Below, piece after piece: positions 35,023-44,607 of a stretch of 64,000 nucleotides of DNA (within the stretch, counting starts at the first letter, position 1; each line of letters begins with the position of its first letter). Source of the DNA: Methylacidiphilum caldifontis (lineage in GTDB: Bacteria; Verrucomicrobiota; Verrucomicrobiia; Methylacidiphilales; Methylacidiphilaceae); contig NZ_CP065957.1 of assembly GCF_017310505.1 (NCBI RefSeq), positions 992,001 to 1,056,000 on the forward strand, given 5' to 3'. Made by a program: the position numbers and the translations under genes. The notes beneath the pieces were generated by a model. The model did not search any database. It was not told the origin of the DNA and was given only the letters and a program-made list of their open reading frames with translations.

Positions 35023-36165
35023 TCAAATCCTCTGCAAAATTTTCAGAGCCTGTTTATCCAGGCTAATTATTTCTTCGAGATCTTCACCCAGCAAGCAATA
35101 ATGGCCCATTTTTCTACCTATTCTAGGATGCTTCTTCCCGTAAAGATGCAGCTTAAGAGATGGAATCTTCAACAATTCAATCCAATTAGGCGACTGGCCA
35201 TCCTGCCAAAGATCTCCCAACAAATTACGCATGAAAACTGGTCCTCTCAGAGTCGTTTGACCTAGGGGTAGGTTACAGATAGCCCGGATTAATTGCTCAA
35301 ATTGGCTTGTTAAACAACTATCTAAGCTAAAATGGCCTGAATTATGCGGCCTTGGAGCCAATTCATTGACAAAAATCTCAGCATTTTCTGTAAGGAAGAA
35401 TTCAACTGTGAGTAGTCCCACTACCTTCAAGGATAAAGCAATTGCAAGTGCAATTTCCTTGGCCGTTTCTTCAATTTTTTTTTCTATGTTCGAAGGCACA
35501 ATGGAATAATCTAAAATGGAGTTGCGATGAAAATTTCGAGGGATAGGGAAAAAAGCATAGTTCTTTTTATATCCTAAAGCAACGATGACAGAAAACTCTG
35601 CAAAAAGGTCCAGTTTTTTTTCGACCAAAGCCAGTTCCGGTTTGCCAATATCCTCCCACCCTCTCTGACAATCCTCGATCGAATGCAGTTGCACCTGTCC
35701 TTTGCCGTCATAACCAAGTAAGGCGGTTTTTAATATCAAGGGCAGCCCAAGCCTAGCGGCTGCATCTTTTATATCCTCAACGCTTCGGACTACTTGATGA
35801 GGAACAACAGGAAAGCCGTTGCAAGCCAAGAATTCTTTTTCTTTGACCCTATGCTGACTGATATCAAGAACTGACCCCGAAGGACAAACAAGGCTATTTT
35901 CCTCAAGCTTTTTTACCAATACAGCTGGAATATTCTCAAATTCGTAAGTGAGGATATCAACCGACTGAGAAAAATCCTTTAATCTATCGGAATCATCATA
36001 GGGATAGTTCCAATGCCGACTTGCCACCTTTGCAGCTGGACAAAAAGGATCGGGATCATAAATCTCTATCTCATAACCCATCCTTCGTGCTTCCATGGCG
36101 GTCATTTTCCCCAACTGACCTCCGCCAAGTATGCCTATTGTTGAACCAGGTAAAATTTCTTTCAT
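35023..36165 (-). CDS. purK: N5-carboxyaminoimidazole ribonucleotide synthase
   Basis: 380 residues with ATP-grasp architecture: IGILGGGQLGKMTAMEARRMGYEI at the start, LPLILKTALLGYDGKGQVQL as the ATP-grasp glycine loop, VEKKLDLFAEFSVIVAL, and VGLLTVEFFLTENAEIFVNELAPRPHNSGHFS as the metal-binding part. PurK joins bicarbonate to AIR with ATP in purine synthesis. It follows purE by six bases and the two are the usual pair, with PurE rearranging its product. Confidence 0.94.
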   Translation of the reverse strand: MKEILPGSTIGILGGGQLGKMTAMEARRMGYEIEIYDPDPFCPAAKVASRHWNYPYDDSDRLKDFSQSVDILTYEFENIPAVLVKKLEENSLVCPSGSVLDISQHRVKEKEFLACNGFPVVPHQVVRSVEDIKDAAARLGLPLILKTALLGYDGKGQVQLHSIEDCQRGWEDIGKPELALVEKKLDLFAEFSVIVALGYKKNYAFFPIPRNFHRNSILDYSIVPSNIEKKIEETAKEIALAIALSLKVVGLLTVEFFLTENAEIFVNELAPRPHNSGHFSLDSCLTSQFEQLIRAICNLPLGQTTLRGPVFMRNLLGDLWQDGQSPNWIELLKIPSLKLHLYGKKHPRIGRKMGHYCLLGEDLEEIISLDKQALKILQRI

Positions 36166-36171
36166 CTTTTC

Positions 36172-36675
36172 TTACAACGTTTCATCAAGAACTTTTCGAG
36201 TCTGCTCTACCCTAAAAAGTTCGAGTTTCTTAGCCAACTCCTTATCTTCAAGGGCTAATATAGCAACCGCAAGTAAGGCTGCATTCTTGGCTCCACTTTC
36301 ACCGATCGCTAAACAACCCACAGGGATACCAAAGGGCATCTGTACAATGGAAAGAAGAGAATCTACTCCTCTAAGTACCTTGCTTTCTACAGGCACTCCC
36401 AGTACAGGGAGTCGGGTATAAGAAGCCATCATTCCAGGAAGATGAGCCGCCCCCCCAGCTCCAGCAATAATTACTCGAAGTCCTTTTGCAGCCGCACTCA
36501 AGCCAAATTCCCTTAAAAGTTCAGGGGTCCGATGAGCAGAAACGATCTTTTTTTCATAACCAATGTCAAATTCATCAAGAATATCGGCAGCTGCTTTCAT
36601 TGTTTGCCAATCAGAGCGGCTTCCCATAACAATGGCCACAACAGGAAGTTTATCTTTTCTACGGTCAAGATTCAT
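36172..36675 (-). CDS. purE: N5-carboxyaminoimidazole ribonucleotide mutase
   Basis: 167 residues of the class I PurE family. [17 protein letters not shown] at the N-terminus holds the phosphate-binding GSxSD motif; [14 protein letters not shown] has the catalytic His; [17 protein letters not shown] and [11 protein letters not shown] follow. It moves the carboxylate of N5-CAIR to C4 to give CAIR. Its start overlaps the end of coaC by 4 bases and purK follows directly. Confidence 0.95.
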   Translation of the reverse strand: MNLDRRKDKLPVVAIVMGSRSDWQTMKAAADILDEFDIGYEKKIVSAHRTPELLREFGLSAAAKGLRVIIAGAGGAAHLPGMMASYTRLPVLGVPVESKVLRGVDSLLSIVQMPFGIPVGCLAIGESGAKNAALLAVAILALEDKELAKKLELFRVEQTRKVLDETL

Positions 36676-37265
36676 TTTGTCTCATCTTTTTTTTCGAAAT
36701 TCTTCAACGGAAATTGTTTTACTATTTTTGTAAATATTCCTTCCACAGGCCACAGCCTTCCTTTTCCATAATCCCCACATGCAAGTTCACCTTCATCAGG
36801 TCCAATGAGAGCAACACCTCTTTGTTTTAAAATTTGCACATTTTTCTGAACAGCGGGATGTTGCCACATGATCTTATTCATTGCGGGAGCGACCCACACA
36901 GGAGAATGAGTAGCAAGCAAAAGGGAGGTAAGAAGATTGGGAGCAAGCCCCAAGGCGTATTCGGCTATCAGATCAGCCGTAGCTGGGGCAAGAAGAACCA
37001 GTTTTGCATTGCGAGCTAACTCGATATGCACGGGATTCCCATTAAGGAGTTCCCAAAACATCTCATCGGTATAAGCCCTCCTATGAGTAACGCTTTCAAA
37101 GGAAAGCGGTCTTACAAATTGCAGTGCTGCAGGCGTAAGAACGGCATCTACAGCATAGCCTGCTTTAGACAAAGCACTAGCCAGTTCCACAGCCCTAAAG
37201 GCAGCAATTGAGCCACTTACTCCTAGAACAATCGGGAAAGATTCACTTTGTTTTTCTCCATTCAT
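36672..37265 (-). CDS. coaC: phosphopantothenoylcysteine decarboxylase-type flavoprotein, single-domain
   Basis: 197 residues with the HFCD flavoprotein pattern: [20 protein letters not shown] (FMN site), [27 protein letters not shown], and the clamp/active-site motif [12 protein letters not shown]. CoaC decarboxylates 4'-phospho-N-pantothenoylcysteine in CoA synthesis. In many bacteria it is fused to CoaB; here no CoaB domain follows and purE begins 4 bases before the stop, so the other half must be encoded elsewhere. The UbiX/Pad1-type flavin prenyltransferase is a less likely alternative, because of the PAMN motif. Confidence 0.85.
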   Translation of the reverse strand: MNGEKQSESFPIVLGVSGSIAAFRAVELASALSKAGYAVDAVLTPAALQFVRPLSFESVTHRRAYTDEMFWELLNGNPVHIELARNAKLVLLAPATADLIAEYALGLAPNLLTSLLLATHSPVWVAPAMNKIMWQHPAVQKNVQILKQRGVALIGPDEGELACGDYGKGRLWPVEGIFTKIVKQFPLKNFEKKDETK

Positions 37266-37293
37266 AACCCAATCTCTTTAAGGGCCAGGTCAA

Positions 37294-37917
37294 TCAATAA
37301 ATATCTTCAATCAAGGTGAGCCTTCGACTCAGGTAGCGCTCAGCACGCATGATCGCCCGGAACTTCGTCAAATCCTCCTCCATGGAACCACTCAGTATGG
37401 TATATTTAAACTCAGGCCAAAGCTTCATTTCTTCTCTGGCAGTTTTGAGCCGTTCACGGAGCTGTTCCTCAGTCTCAGTCCCCCTTTTCCTCAATCTTCT
37501 TTCTAGTTCTTCAAGAGTTGGAGGCATGATAAAAACATCGACTAGGGCATTCTTGAGGAGAGGATCCTTATTTGATCGAATTTGCCTTGCACCCTGAACA
37601 TCGATGTCAAGAAGAACGTCAGTCCCATTTTTTAGGGCACTGATTACACTGCTTTTTAATGTCCCGTAATAATGACCATGAACCCGAGCATACTCGAGGA
37701 ACTCCTGGGCTGAAATTTTTTTAAAAAATTCATCTTCGGTTAAAAAAAAATAATCCTCCCCATTAACTTCTCCGACTCGGGGTGGTCGGGTGGTGCAAGA
37801 GATTGAAAATATAAAATCAGGAGTTTTCCTTAAATTGGAACAAAGGGTACTTTTCCCCGCACCGGACGGAGCTGATATCACAAACAATATACCTTCTCTT
37901 CGAAAAAACTTTTCCAT
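37294..37917 (-). CDS. gmk: guanylate kinase
   Basis: 207 residues. P-loop FVISAPSGAGKSTLC, the GMP-binding segment SCTTRPPRVGEVNGEDYFFLTEDEF, EYARVHGHYYGT and VLLDIDVQGARQIR are all present, as is the arginine-rich lid region RRLRKRGTETEEQLRERL. It makes GDP from GMP and ATP. It is 28 bases upstream of coaC; in many bacteria gmk, rpoZ and coaBC lie together, and here rpoZ is missing from between them. Confidence 0.95.
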   Translation of the reverse strand: MEKFFRREGILFVISAPSGAGKSTLCSNLRKTPDFIFSISCTTRPPRVGEVNGEDYFFLTEDEFFKKISAQEFLEYARVHGHYYGTLKSSVISALKNGTDVLLDIDVQGARQIRSNKDPLLKNALVDVFIMPPTLEELERRLRKRGTETEEQLRERLKTAREEMKLWPEFKYTILSGSMEEDLTKFRAIMRAERYLSRRLTLIEDIY

Positions 37918-38025
37918 TAAAAAAAATATTTCAAAATGAAAAAGAAAATAAAGAAAATCTTATTTAATAACCTTTTTTTTTGCGGGTTAAAAATAGCACT
38001 TTTACTTTATGAAACTCCTCTTTGC

Positions 38026-39243
38026 TTAAAAGGCTTTTTGTTGCAAGGATGCAACTTGGCTTACGTCCTTGTCTCCCCTTCCAGAAAGGTTTACAGCTAC
38101 GATTGAACCTTTAGGCAGTTGTCGACAAATTTTCATGCAATAGGCCACCGCATGAGCACTTTCCAACGCGGGCAATATACCTTCGGTTTTAGATAAAAGG
38201 AAAAACCCCTCTAAGGCTTCCTCATCTGAAACCTTCGTATAAAGGGCTCGAGAATGATCTCTTAAAAAAGCATGTTCAGGACCAACCGCTGGATAATCGA
38301 GTCCTGCAGAAACCGAATGGGTTAAAGCGATCTGTCCATCATCATCCTGCAGAACAAAAGTTTTCGTTCCGTGCAAAATCCCTAACCTTCCAGAAGCAAA
38401 ACGGGCCGCATGATCACCCAGTTTCTCTCCTTTTCCTCCCGCCTCGACGCCTACCAGCTGAACTTGAGGATCAGACAGAAAGCCATAGAAAAAACCTATA
38501 GCATTACTACCACCCCCGACACAAGCTATAGCCACGTCGGGAAGCCTCCCTTCCTGCCTGAGAAATTGCTCTCTACACTCTTCACCGATCACTTTCTGGA
38601 AATTTCTAACAATCATGGGATAGGGATGTGGACCCAAGGCCGATCCAAGAACATAATGGGTTGTCCGTATATGGGTCACCCAATCTCGCATCGCTTCGTT
38701 TATTGCTTCTTTCAGAGTTCTCTGGCCAACCTTCACAGCCACTACTTCCGCTCCAAGCATCTTCATCCGAGTAACATTCAAGGCTTGCCTTTCCATGTCC
38801 ACTTCACCCATGTAGATTCTACATTCCAAGCCAAAAAGGGCACAAGCTGTCGCTGTCGCAACTCCATGTTGACCCGCACCCGTCTCAGCCACTATTCTTT
38901 TCTTTCCCATTCGCCTGGCCAAAAGAACCTGGCCTAGAGTATTGTTAATTTTATGAGCTCCCGTATGGAGTAGATCCTCTCTTTTAAGATAAACCTTGAC
39001 TTCTCCAAGGATTGAAGAGAGCCTTTTTGCATAATAGAGAGGAGTGGGTCTACCCGCATAATTTTTAAGCAGCTCTTCGAGTTCTTCTTTGAACCGGGGA
39101 TCCTGCAAAGCTTTGTTGTATTCAACTTCTAACTGTAACAAAGCTTCCATTAACGATTCAGGCGCAAAACGTCCTCCATACGGACCATAATAACCTGAAC
39201 TATCTGGAACAGTTAAGAGACTGGGTGAGTGGGTTTTTTGCAT
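38026..39243 (-). CDS. trpB: tryptophan synthase beta chain
   Basis: 405 residues. The N-terminus [17 protein letters not shown] is typical of TrpB1; the PLP lysine is in [32 protein letters not shown] and [12 protein letters not shown] bind the phosphate; [10 protein letters not shown] closes the protein. It joins indole and serine to tryptophan. The first 31 bases overlap the end of trpF. trpA is not found directly downstream; gmk follows after about 108 bases. Confidence 0.95.
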   Translation of the reverse strand: MQKTHSPSLLTVPDSSGYYGPYGGRFAPESLMEALLQLEVEYNKALQDPRFKEELEELLKNYAGRPTPLYYAKRLSSILGEVKVYLKREDLLHTGAHKINNTLGQVLLARRMGKKRIVAETGAGQHGVATATACALFGLECRIYMGEVDMERQALNVTRMKMLGAEVVAVKVGQRTLKEAINEAMRDWVTHIRTTHYVLGSALGPHPYPMIVRNFQKVIGEECREQFLRQEGRLPDVAIACVGGGSNAIGFFYGFLSDPQVQLVGVEAGGKGEKLGDHAARFASGRLGILHGTKTFVLQDDDGQIALTHSVSAGLDYPAVGPEHAFLRDHSRALYTKVSDEEALEGFFLLSKTEGILPALESAHAVAYCMKICRQLPKGSIVAVNLSGRGDKDVSQVASLQQKAF

Positions 39244-39884
39244 TTTTCGATAAAGTCCAAGAGTTTCTTTTTGTCTTTTTTCCCGGGATATTTTTCTACC
39301 CCGCTAGAAACATCAACCCCAAAGGGTTCGACTTCACGCAGGGCTCTTTGAATATTGTCCGGGTTTAGACCCCCCGCAAGAATAAAAGGATAAGAATAGT
39401 GTTGCCTTAGCAAAGAAGCTTTTCCCCAATCAAAGGGTTTTCCGGATCCTCCCCATTTTTCAGAAGGAGAATCGAGTAAAAAAGCGAATGTACAGTCTGC
39501 CCACTCTTTAATTTTTTGCTCAAAAGGAGGCCTTAAAGCCTTGATTATTTTACCCCGAGGCAAACGGTGACCGAGCGCGAGGGATTCTTCTCCATGAAGT
39601 TGCCAAAGGTCAATTGGCAGTTCTTTTTTTAATATCTCAATCTCTTCTAGCGATGGATTAACAAGAACAGCTACTTTCAAGATATTCAGCCGACTAAGGA
39701 GATTGGAGGCCTGGGAAAGGGGAAGATAGCGTGGACTTTGAGGATAAAAAACAAATCCAAGGGCATCAGCACCATATTCTATAGCCAACTGGCCATCTTC
39801 ATAAGAAGTAATCCCACAAATTTTTACCCAGACCTTTGCCTTGCCAATAGGGTAATCAAAAACCGTTCCATCAGAATTACTCAT
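39213..39884 (-). CDS. trpF: phosphoribosylanthranilate isomerase
   Basis: About 223 residues from ATG 39884. The TIM-barrel motifs are [55 protein letters not shown] and [16 protein letters not shown]...GVDVSSGVE. It isomerises PRA to CdRP in tryptophan synthesis. The frame is open further upstream to an ATG at 39923 and beyond, but those residues look like the C-terminus of a TnpB transposon protein, so the extension is probably foreign. trpF overlaps trpB by 31 bases. Confidence 0.92.
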   Translation of the reverse strand: MSNSDGTVFDYPIGKAKVWVKICGITSYEDGQLAIEYGADALGFVFYPQSPRYLPLSQASNLLSRLNILKVAVLVNPSLEEIEILKKELPIDLWQLHGEESLALGHRLPRGKIIKALRPPFEQKIKEWADCTFAFLLDSPSEKWGGSGKPFDWGKASLLRQHYSYPFILAGGLNPDNIQRALREVEPFGVDVSSGVEKYPGKKDKKKLLDFIEKCKKPTHPVS

Positions 39885-40049
39885 TGCTGTCCATACATAA
39901 TCGAAGCGGATTTCCTGCTTCATCGAGGCCCGTTTTACTTCGGGCTTTGCGGCCGAAGCCAGAGCCTTCCTCTTAACAGGACAGCCTTCCGGCAGAACTC
40001 GCCGTAGGGCCGCCCGAGGTAGGCCAAACCATGCTCCAGCATGCTCAAG
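39885..40049 (-). mobile_element. 3' tail of a TnpB (IS200/IS605-type) gene between trpC and trpF
   Basis: On the minus strand an open frame from 40049 (after a TAA) leads in frame through MKQE into trpF. It reads PVKRKALASAAKP and then VKRASMKQE, which matches the PVE(R/M)KAL...SVKQE end I know from IS1341-type TnpB proteins. The bases here are richer in G and C than the neighbours and include CATGCT/AGCATG (40030-40044 region) as an inverted repeat. There is no room for the rest of TnpB, no TnpA and no complete element; it is a remnant sitting in a trp operon gap that is otherwise tight. Identification is by remembered motif, not by search. Confidence 0.6.
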
Positions 40050-40122
40050 TTATATAACAACACGCAACTTTGCACAAGCAACTAACGAGCAGTTATAACC
40101 CTTTTCATGGATTAGCCAAAAT

Positions 40123-40953
40123 TCATCCAAATATAGGGCTCTTCCTCGTGCCCCTGGGTAAAAAAGATCGAGATAAAAGATCAGCAATCGCTTTTGCTGG
40201 ATCTTCTTGCCTCATAAGAAACTCCCCTACTAAAACCGCATCCGCCCCTCTCATTCTCAAGTCACAAAGATCATCACTTGAACTTATGCCACTTTCGCTC
40301 ACCACAATTTTATCCTCGGGAATAAGGGGTAGGAGTCTTCGGCTCACTAACAAATCCACATGAAACGTTCTTAAATCTCTATTATTAATCCCAATCATCG
40401 AGGCTCCTGCTTCCAATGCCCTCTCTATTTCCACTTCATCATGCACTTCAACAAGAGGCTCTATGCCCACCTGCATACAATAAGAATACAATCTAAAAAA
40501 GTCTTTTACGGGAAGGATTGAAACAATCAACAAAATCGCGTCAGCCCCTGCAAGAATACTTTGAAGAATCTGCAGTTCGTGAATGATAAAGTCTTTTCTC
40601 AACAAGGGAAGTTTAACCGACTGTCTTATTTTTTTAAGATCCTCCAGAGAACCATTGAAAAACTTTTCCTCCGTAAGCACACTTATACAATCAGCCCCAG
40701 CTTTCCTATATTTCGATACCTGCAGAATAGGATCGGTTGATGAACCGATAACCCCTACAGAGGGAGAACTTCTCTTAAATTCAGCGATCAATCCCATCTT
40801 TTTTTTGTGGCGTAAAGCTGCAGAAAAAGCTTTCCTGGGCATGGACAACTCAGAGAGTTCTTTTTCCATCTTGGAATGAAGAGGAAGGAGCTTTTTGATT
40901 TCCTCTTTTTTAGATGCGATAATCTGGTCTAACCAGCTTAAATTTCTATTCAT
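40123..40953 (-). CDS. trpC: indole-3-glycerol phosphate synthase
   Basis: 276 residues, the usual length. SWLDQIIASKKEEIKKL, GLIAEFKRSSPSVGVI, DPILQVSKYRKAGADCISVLTE, PLLRKDFIIHELQILQSILAGADAIL, EVHDEVEIERALEAGASMIGINNRDLRTF and VVSESGI are the ordered TIM-barrel motifs with the catalytic Lys and Glu residues. It closes the indole ring of CdRP. trpF and trpB follow on the same strand after the tnpB remnant. No trp leader peptide or attenuator is recognisable in the AT-rich upstream gap (to 41138). Confidence 0.94.
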   Translation of the reverse strand: MNRNLSWLDQIIASKKEEIKKLLPLHSKMEKELSELSMPRKAFSAALRHKKKMGLIAEFKRSSPSVGVIGSSTDPILQVSKYRKAGADCISVLTEEKFFNGSLEDLKKIRQSVKLPLLRKDFIIHELQILQSILAGADAILLIVSILPVKDFFRLYSYCMQVGIEPLVEVHDEVEIERALEAGASMIGINNRDLRTFHVDLLVSRRLLPLIPEDKIVVSESGISSSDDLCDLRMRGADAVLVGEFLMRQEDPAKAIADLLSRSFLPRGTRKSPIFG

Positions 40954-41137
40954 ATATTCCTTTTTTTTTGGCTAAAGGATAATATTGGTACTAATATTAT
41001 GGGAAAAAGGGTAACGATCCGAAGAAAATTTATAATTTTTTAAACAATTTTCTCTTTTTAGGAGTAAAACCTAATAATCCGAAATCCAGTCAAAACTTAT
41101 TGACTTTTAAACTAAAAGCGAAAAAAAATTGGCGACG

Positions 41138-43075
41138 ATGCAGCGACAAAGACAGCTTTTTTGGCTCTTTTTCCTGCTATCAACCTTTTTATTGAGATCC
41201 ATAGTTTTCGCTGCAATTTCCCCTCAAGATGAATTTTTGAATATCTACTTGTCTTTGCAGGAAGCCGAGCAGATGGAAAAAAAGGGGGAAATTGCTGGGG
41301 CTTTTCAAAAATATACTGAATGTTGTAAACGGCTTGAACTCTTGAAAAAGAACTATCCGGAATGGGAACCGGGTATTGTGAATTTCCGGATCAATTATTC
41401 CAAAGACAAGCTTAAAGTCCTTGCACCGAAGCTTGGTAAAACTCCCGATGATCTGCAAAAAGGAGTCATGACAGCCCTAGGTTCATCTCGAACTGAGCCT
41501 CCTACGTTGGAATCAAGCCATGACGTCATCAAAAGTCTCCTTTCAAAGCATAACAAGGGATCTAATTCTGACGAAGAAATAACCAAGTTGAAATACAGGA
41601 TAAACCAGCTGGAATCCGAGCTTGCACAGACGAAAATGAAACTTGAAGAGGCTGTAACCGAGGCAAACATGCTTAGAAACAGACTTGCGGCAACACAAAA
41701 AGAACTGGCGATCTTTCGATCCTCAAACATCGAAAACAAAATTACCGCTGTCCTCCAGGAGAACAACTCTTTAAAAGCAAAACTTGCACAGGCTGAAGCA
41801 AAGATCCGGACTTTACAAGCTGGAAACAGTGAAGCGGGTATAGCTGCCCTACGCGATCAACTCAAAGGAGTTCAAGAACAACTGACCATCCTTGAAAGAG
41901 AAAACGAAGTTTTCAGAAATACAGCCAGTGCCCTTAAGTCACAACTGGAGAATGCTCAACAAAAACTTGCCGAGTCAGCCCGTGAATTGGCTACTGCACC
42001 CAATACCGAATCTTTAAGAAAAGAAAATGAGATCCTCAGGGGCATCATTAACAGGCAGCTTCAAGAACAAGCACGTCGGGACTCCGCGAAACGATTAGTT
42101 ATTGAAGAACTCCAGAACCTTAAAATTGACTCCAAGTTCTTGCAGAAACAACTTGAATTTTTATCCTCCCCTGTCGTCAATCTCTCTCCTGAAGAAATAG
42201 CTTTACTTAAATCACCTTCCCAACCTAGGTTGAACGAAATACAGCAATCCAGTTTTGAAGCTCAGCTCACAAGACCACCTGAAGAACAACAACAACAATC
42301 CCTTGCTCAATCTAATGATGTCCCAAAAACAGAAACTAAGACTGAGACTACGGCCGACCACATTCAGGCAAATCCCGTGCTTCCTACTGAAAATGCCCAG
42401 CAAGTCGCTTATCATTTCCCTCATGAAGGAAGCGCAGCCTCCACCGATACCAAAACTCAAGCCGAAACTCCCAGTTCCCCTAACAACGAATCGGCCGCTG
42501 CCACTCTTCCCGCCGCTCTCCCTGAAGATGTCCAGAAACTTGTGGATGAAGCATCTACTCTTTTCTCTGGGCAGCACTACCAGGAAGCTGCAGAAAAATA
42601 CCGTCAAATCTTGGAAAAATTTCCCAACAGCGTTACCGCTTGGGCTAATTTAGGGGTCATTTATTACCAACAGGGCCAGCTTAAAGAGGCTGAAAATGCT
42701 TTATTCCAAGCTCTGAAACTTAATCCTAACGATGCTTTTTCTCATTCTATATTGGGAATTGTTTACTACCAGGAGGGACTTTTTGATAACGCCGTCACTG
42801 AACTTACCCGGGCAATAGTTATTAATCCCAATGATCCTAAAACAAGAAATTATCTTGGGATTGCTTGTTCAAAAAAAGGATGGCAGGAAGCAGCTGAAAA
42901 AGAGTTGCGCAAAGCTTTAGAATTGGATCCTAACTATGGGGATGCTCACTTCAACCTTGCTGTTATCTATGCAACTCAGCGTCCTCCAGCCAAGGAACTC
43001 GCAAAAAGGCATTACCAGGATGCATTGAGTTTAGGTATACCCAAGGATCCAGGCTTGGAAAAATTTCTTGAATAA
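41138..43075 (+). CDS. secreted coiled-coil/TPR protein
   Basis: About 645 residues from the ATG at 41138; a TTG nine bases earlier is also in frame. A signal peptide (LFWLFFLLSTFLLRSIVFA) leads to a helical region of about 65 residues, a long coiled coil (roughly 145-320, e.g. ITKLKYRINQLESELAQTKMKLEEA), a Gln/Glu/Ser-rich linker and at least four TPR units near the C-terminus (YQEAAEKYRQILEKFPNSVTAWANLGVIYYQQGQ, then three more ending in DAHFNLAVIYA). TPRs hold protein partners, so a periplasmic assembly role is likely. It is divergent from trpC and followed by the MFS gene after 65 bases. Confidence 0.75.
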   Translation: MQRQRQLFWLFFLLSTFLLRSIVFAAISPQDEFLNIYLSLQEAEQMEKKGEIAGAFQKYTECCKRLELLKKNYPEWEPGIVNFRINYSKDKLKVLAPKLGKTPDDLQKGVMTALGSSRTEPPTLESSHDVIKSLLSKHNKGSNSDEEITKLKYRINQLESELAQTKMKLEEAVTEANMLRNRLAATQKELAIFRSSNIENKITAVLQENNSLKAKLAQAEAKIRTLQAGNSEAGIAALRDQLKGVQEQLTILERENEVFRNTASALKSQLENAQQKLAESARELATAPNTESLRKENEILRGIINRQLQEQARRDSAKRLVIEELQNLKIDSKFLQKQLEFLSSPVVNLSPEEIALLKSPSQPRLNEIQQSSFEAQLTRPPEEQQQQSLAQSNDVPKTETKTETTADHIQANPVLPTENAQQVAYHFPHEGSAASTDTKTQAETPSSPNNESAAATLPAALPEDVQKLVDEASTLFSGQHYQEAAEKYRQILEKFPNSVTAWANLGVIYYQQGQLKEAENALFQALKLNPNDAFSHSILGIVYYQEGLFDNAVTELTRAIVINPNDPKTRNYLGIACSKKGWQEAAEKELRKALELDPNYGDAHFNLAVIYATQRPPAKELAKRHYQDALSLGIPKDPGLEKFLE

Positions 43076-43140
43076 TTTCCTCCTTTCCTTAATTTAAGCA
43101 CTCAGAACTTCTTTTCTGTAGTTCACAAATTTTTTAAGGG

Positions 43141-44442
43141 ATGATCGCATTTAAAAAAAATCCAAGCCCTAAATCCACACAAGAAGCAGGAATCCTTGAA
43201 AGAATATCTTGGTGTGCTTTTGATTTTTCCAACTCCGCCTTTAGTACCGTAATCGTTGATCTTGTTTTCAGCCTTTATTTTATAAGGATAATCTGTGCAC
43301 ACAGAACGGATGCTACCTTTTTATTAACTTTTACAACTTTTCTTAACCAACTGCTTGTTGGTCTTATTCTACCCCTAGTTGGAACTCTTTCTGATGTTAC
43401 AGGAAAAAGAAAAGAGATTATTTCTTTTTTCTTTATCCTCTGCACCCTTAGTACCGCATACTTGGGAACTACCGTTGAAGGAGATATCTTGAAGGCTCTT
43501 ATAACCTATGCCATCGCCCATATTACGTTTTCCTTTTCTGAAAGTCTCGTTGCAAGCTTTTTACCTGAAATCGCTCCCGAATCAATGTTGGGTAGGCTTT
43601 CAGGCTGGGCAAGATCTGCAGGTAACCTTGGAGCTTTTGTAAGTCTCATGGCTATTTATCCCATGCTTTCTGGAGGCTTTATCCAATCAAACATTGAGCG
43701 CATCCGGTTATGTTTCCCCTTGGTCGCAGCCTTGTATGGATTTGCTGGATTGCCTTTTTTCTTTAATACTCAACAACGAACTCCAGGTTCTCAAAAAGAT
43801 TTCTCGGTAGCTCTAAAAAATTTTTATGCCCGTACTGCCCTTATGATCCCTTCCCTTTTAAAACAGAAATATGTGCTTCTATTTTTTTTGGCTTTTTTCC
43901 TCTATGGAAGCGGGGCAACGGTTATCATGGTTGTTATAGCCGTTTTTTCCCAAATGCAGCTAGGAATCAGCGGCGCTGAACAGATCTGGCTTTTTTTAAC
44001 CCTTCAATTGGGCAGTGCTATAGGAGCATTCATTTTTGGATTTATCGAAGATACTTTCGGACCCAAAAGAACCCTCCAACTTAATATCGCCCTGTGGTTC
44101 ATATGTGTAACCTTAACTCTTTTTTTGGAACAAAAGTGGCTTTTCTTCTTTGTCTCCTTTCTTATCGGGGCAGCCAATGGCTCTTTATATTCAGTCAGCA
44201 GGGCTTTAATGGGGCTCATCTCCCCTCCTGAACAAGTGGGAGAATATTTTGGTTTATGGGGATTGGTCGGCCGTTTTGCTTCAGGGATTGGGCCTCTTGT
44301 ATTCGGTCTGCTTTTTGCTGTCAACAAGTCCTTTCAAACCCCTCTTTTTGCTCCTCTTGTATTTTTTGGATGTGGCTTAATTGTGCTATTTTTCCTTCCC
44401 AACCAGAAACCCCAGAAAATAGATCACAAAATCTCTACTTAG
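43141..44442 (+). CDS. MFS transporter, UMF1 (Atg22-like) family, first copy
   Basis: 433 residues with 11-12 hydrophobic segments. The N-terminal motif WCAFDFSNSAFSTVIVDLVFSLYF resembles the (Y/F)DWANSAF motif of UMF1 proteins, and the conserved cytoplasmic loop DVTGKRKEII (after TM2) plus DTFGPKRTLQL (after TM8) repeat the MFS pattern. Substrate unknown; in yeast the Atg22 relative exports amino acids. A purine stretch (TAAGGG) sits before the ATG. It is followed by a second, closely related transporter. Confidence 0.85.
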   Translation: MIAFKKNPSPKSTQEAGILERISWCAFDFSNSAFSTVIVDLVFSLYFIRIICAHRTDATFLLTFTTFLNQLLVGLILPLVGTLSDVTGKRKEIISFFFILCTLSTAYLGTTVEGDILKALITYAIAHITFSFSESLVASFLPEIAPESMLGRLSGWARSAGNLGAFVSLMAIYPMLSGGFIQSNIERIRLCFPLVAALYGFAGLPFFFNTQQRTPGSQKDFSVALKNFYARTALMIPSLLKQKYVLLFFLAFFLYGSGATVIMVVIAVFSQMQLGISGAEQIWLFLTLQLGSAIGAFIFGFIEDTFGPKRTLQLNIALWFICVTLTLFLEQKWLFFFVSFLIGAANGSLYSVSRALMGLISPPEQVGEYFGLWGLVGRFASGIGPLVFGLLFAVNKSFQTPLFAPLVFFGCGLIVLFFLPNQKPQKIDHKIST

Positions 44443-44607
44443 GATTACTTCCACAAATAAAGAAGGCTTATAGTAGGGGCAATATACAATTAGATTTAAA
44501 CACAATAAAACGACTGATTTACAACTTGCTTATAAAAAAAATTAAGCCAAAGCTCGTTGGTGGGATACCCATTACAACTGTTAGCCTAGCAGCAAATCCA
44601 GGACGCA

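Noticed and set aside
42212-42653. Frames on both strands inside the TPR protein gene
   Set aside because: They overlap the Gln/Glu-rich linker of a well supported gene; low complexity explains the open frames.
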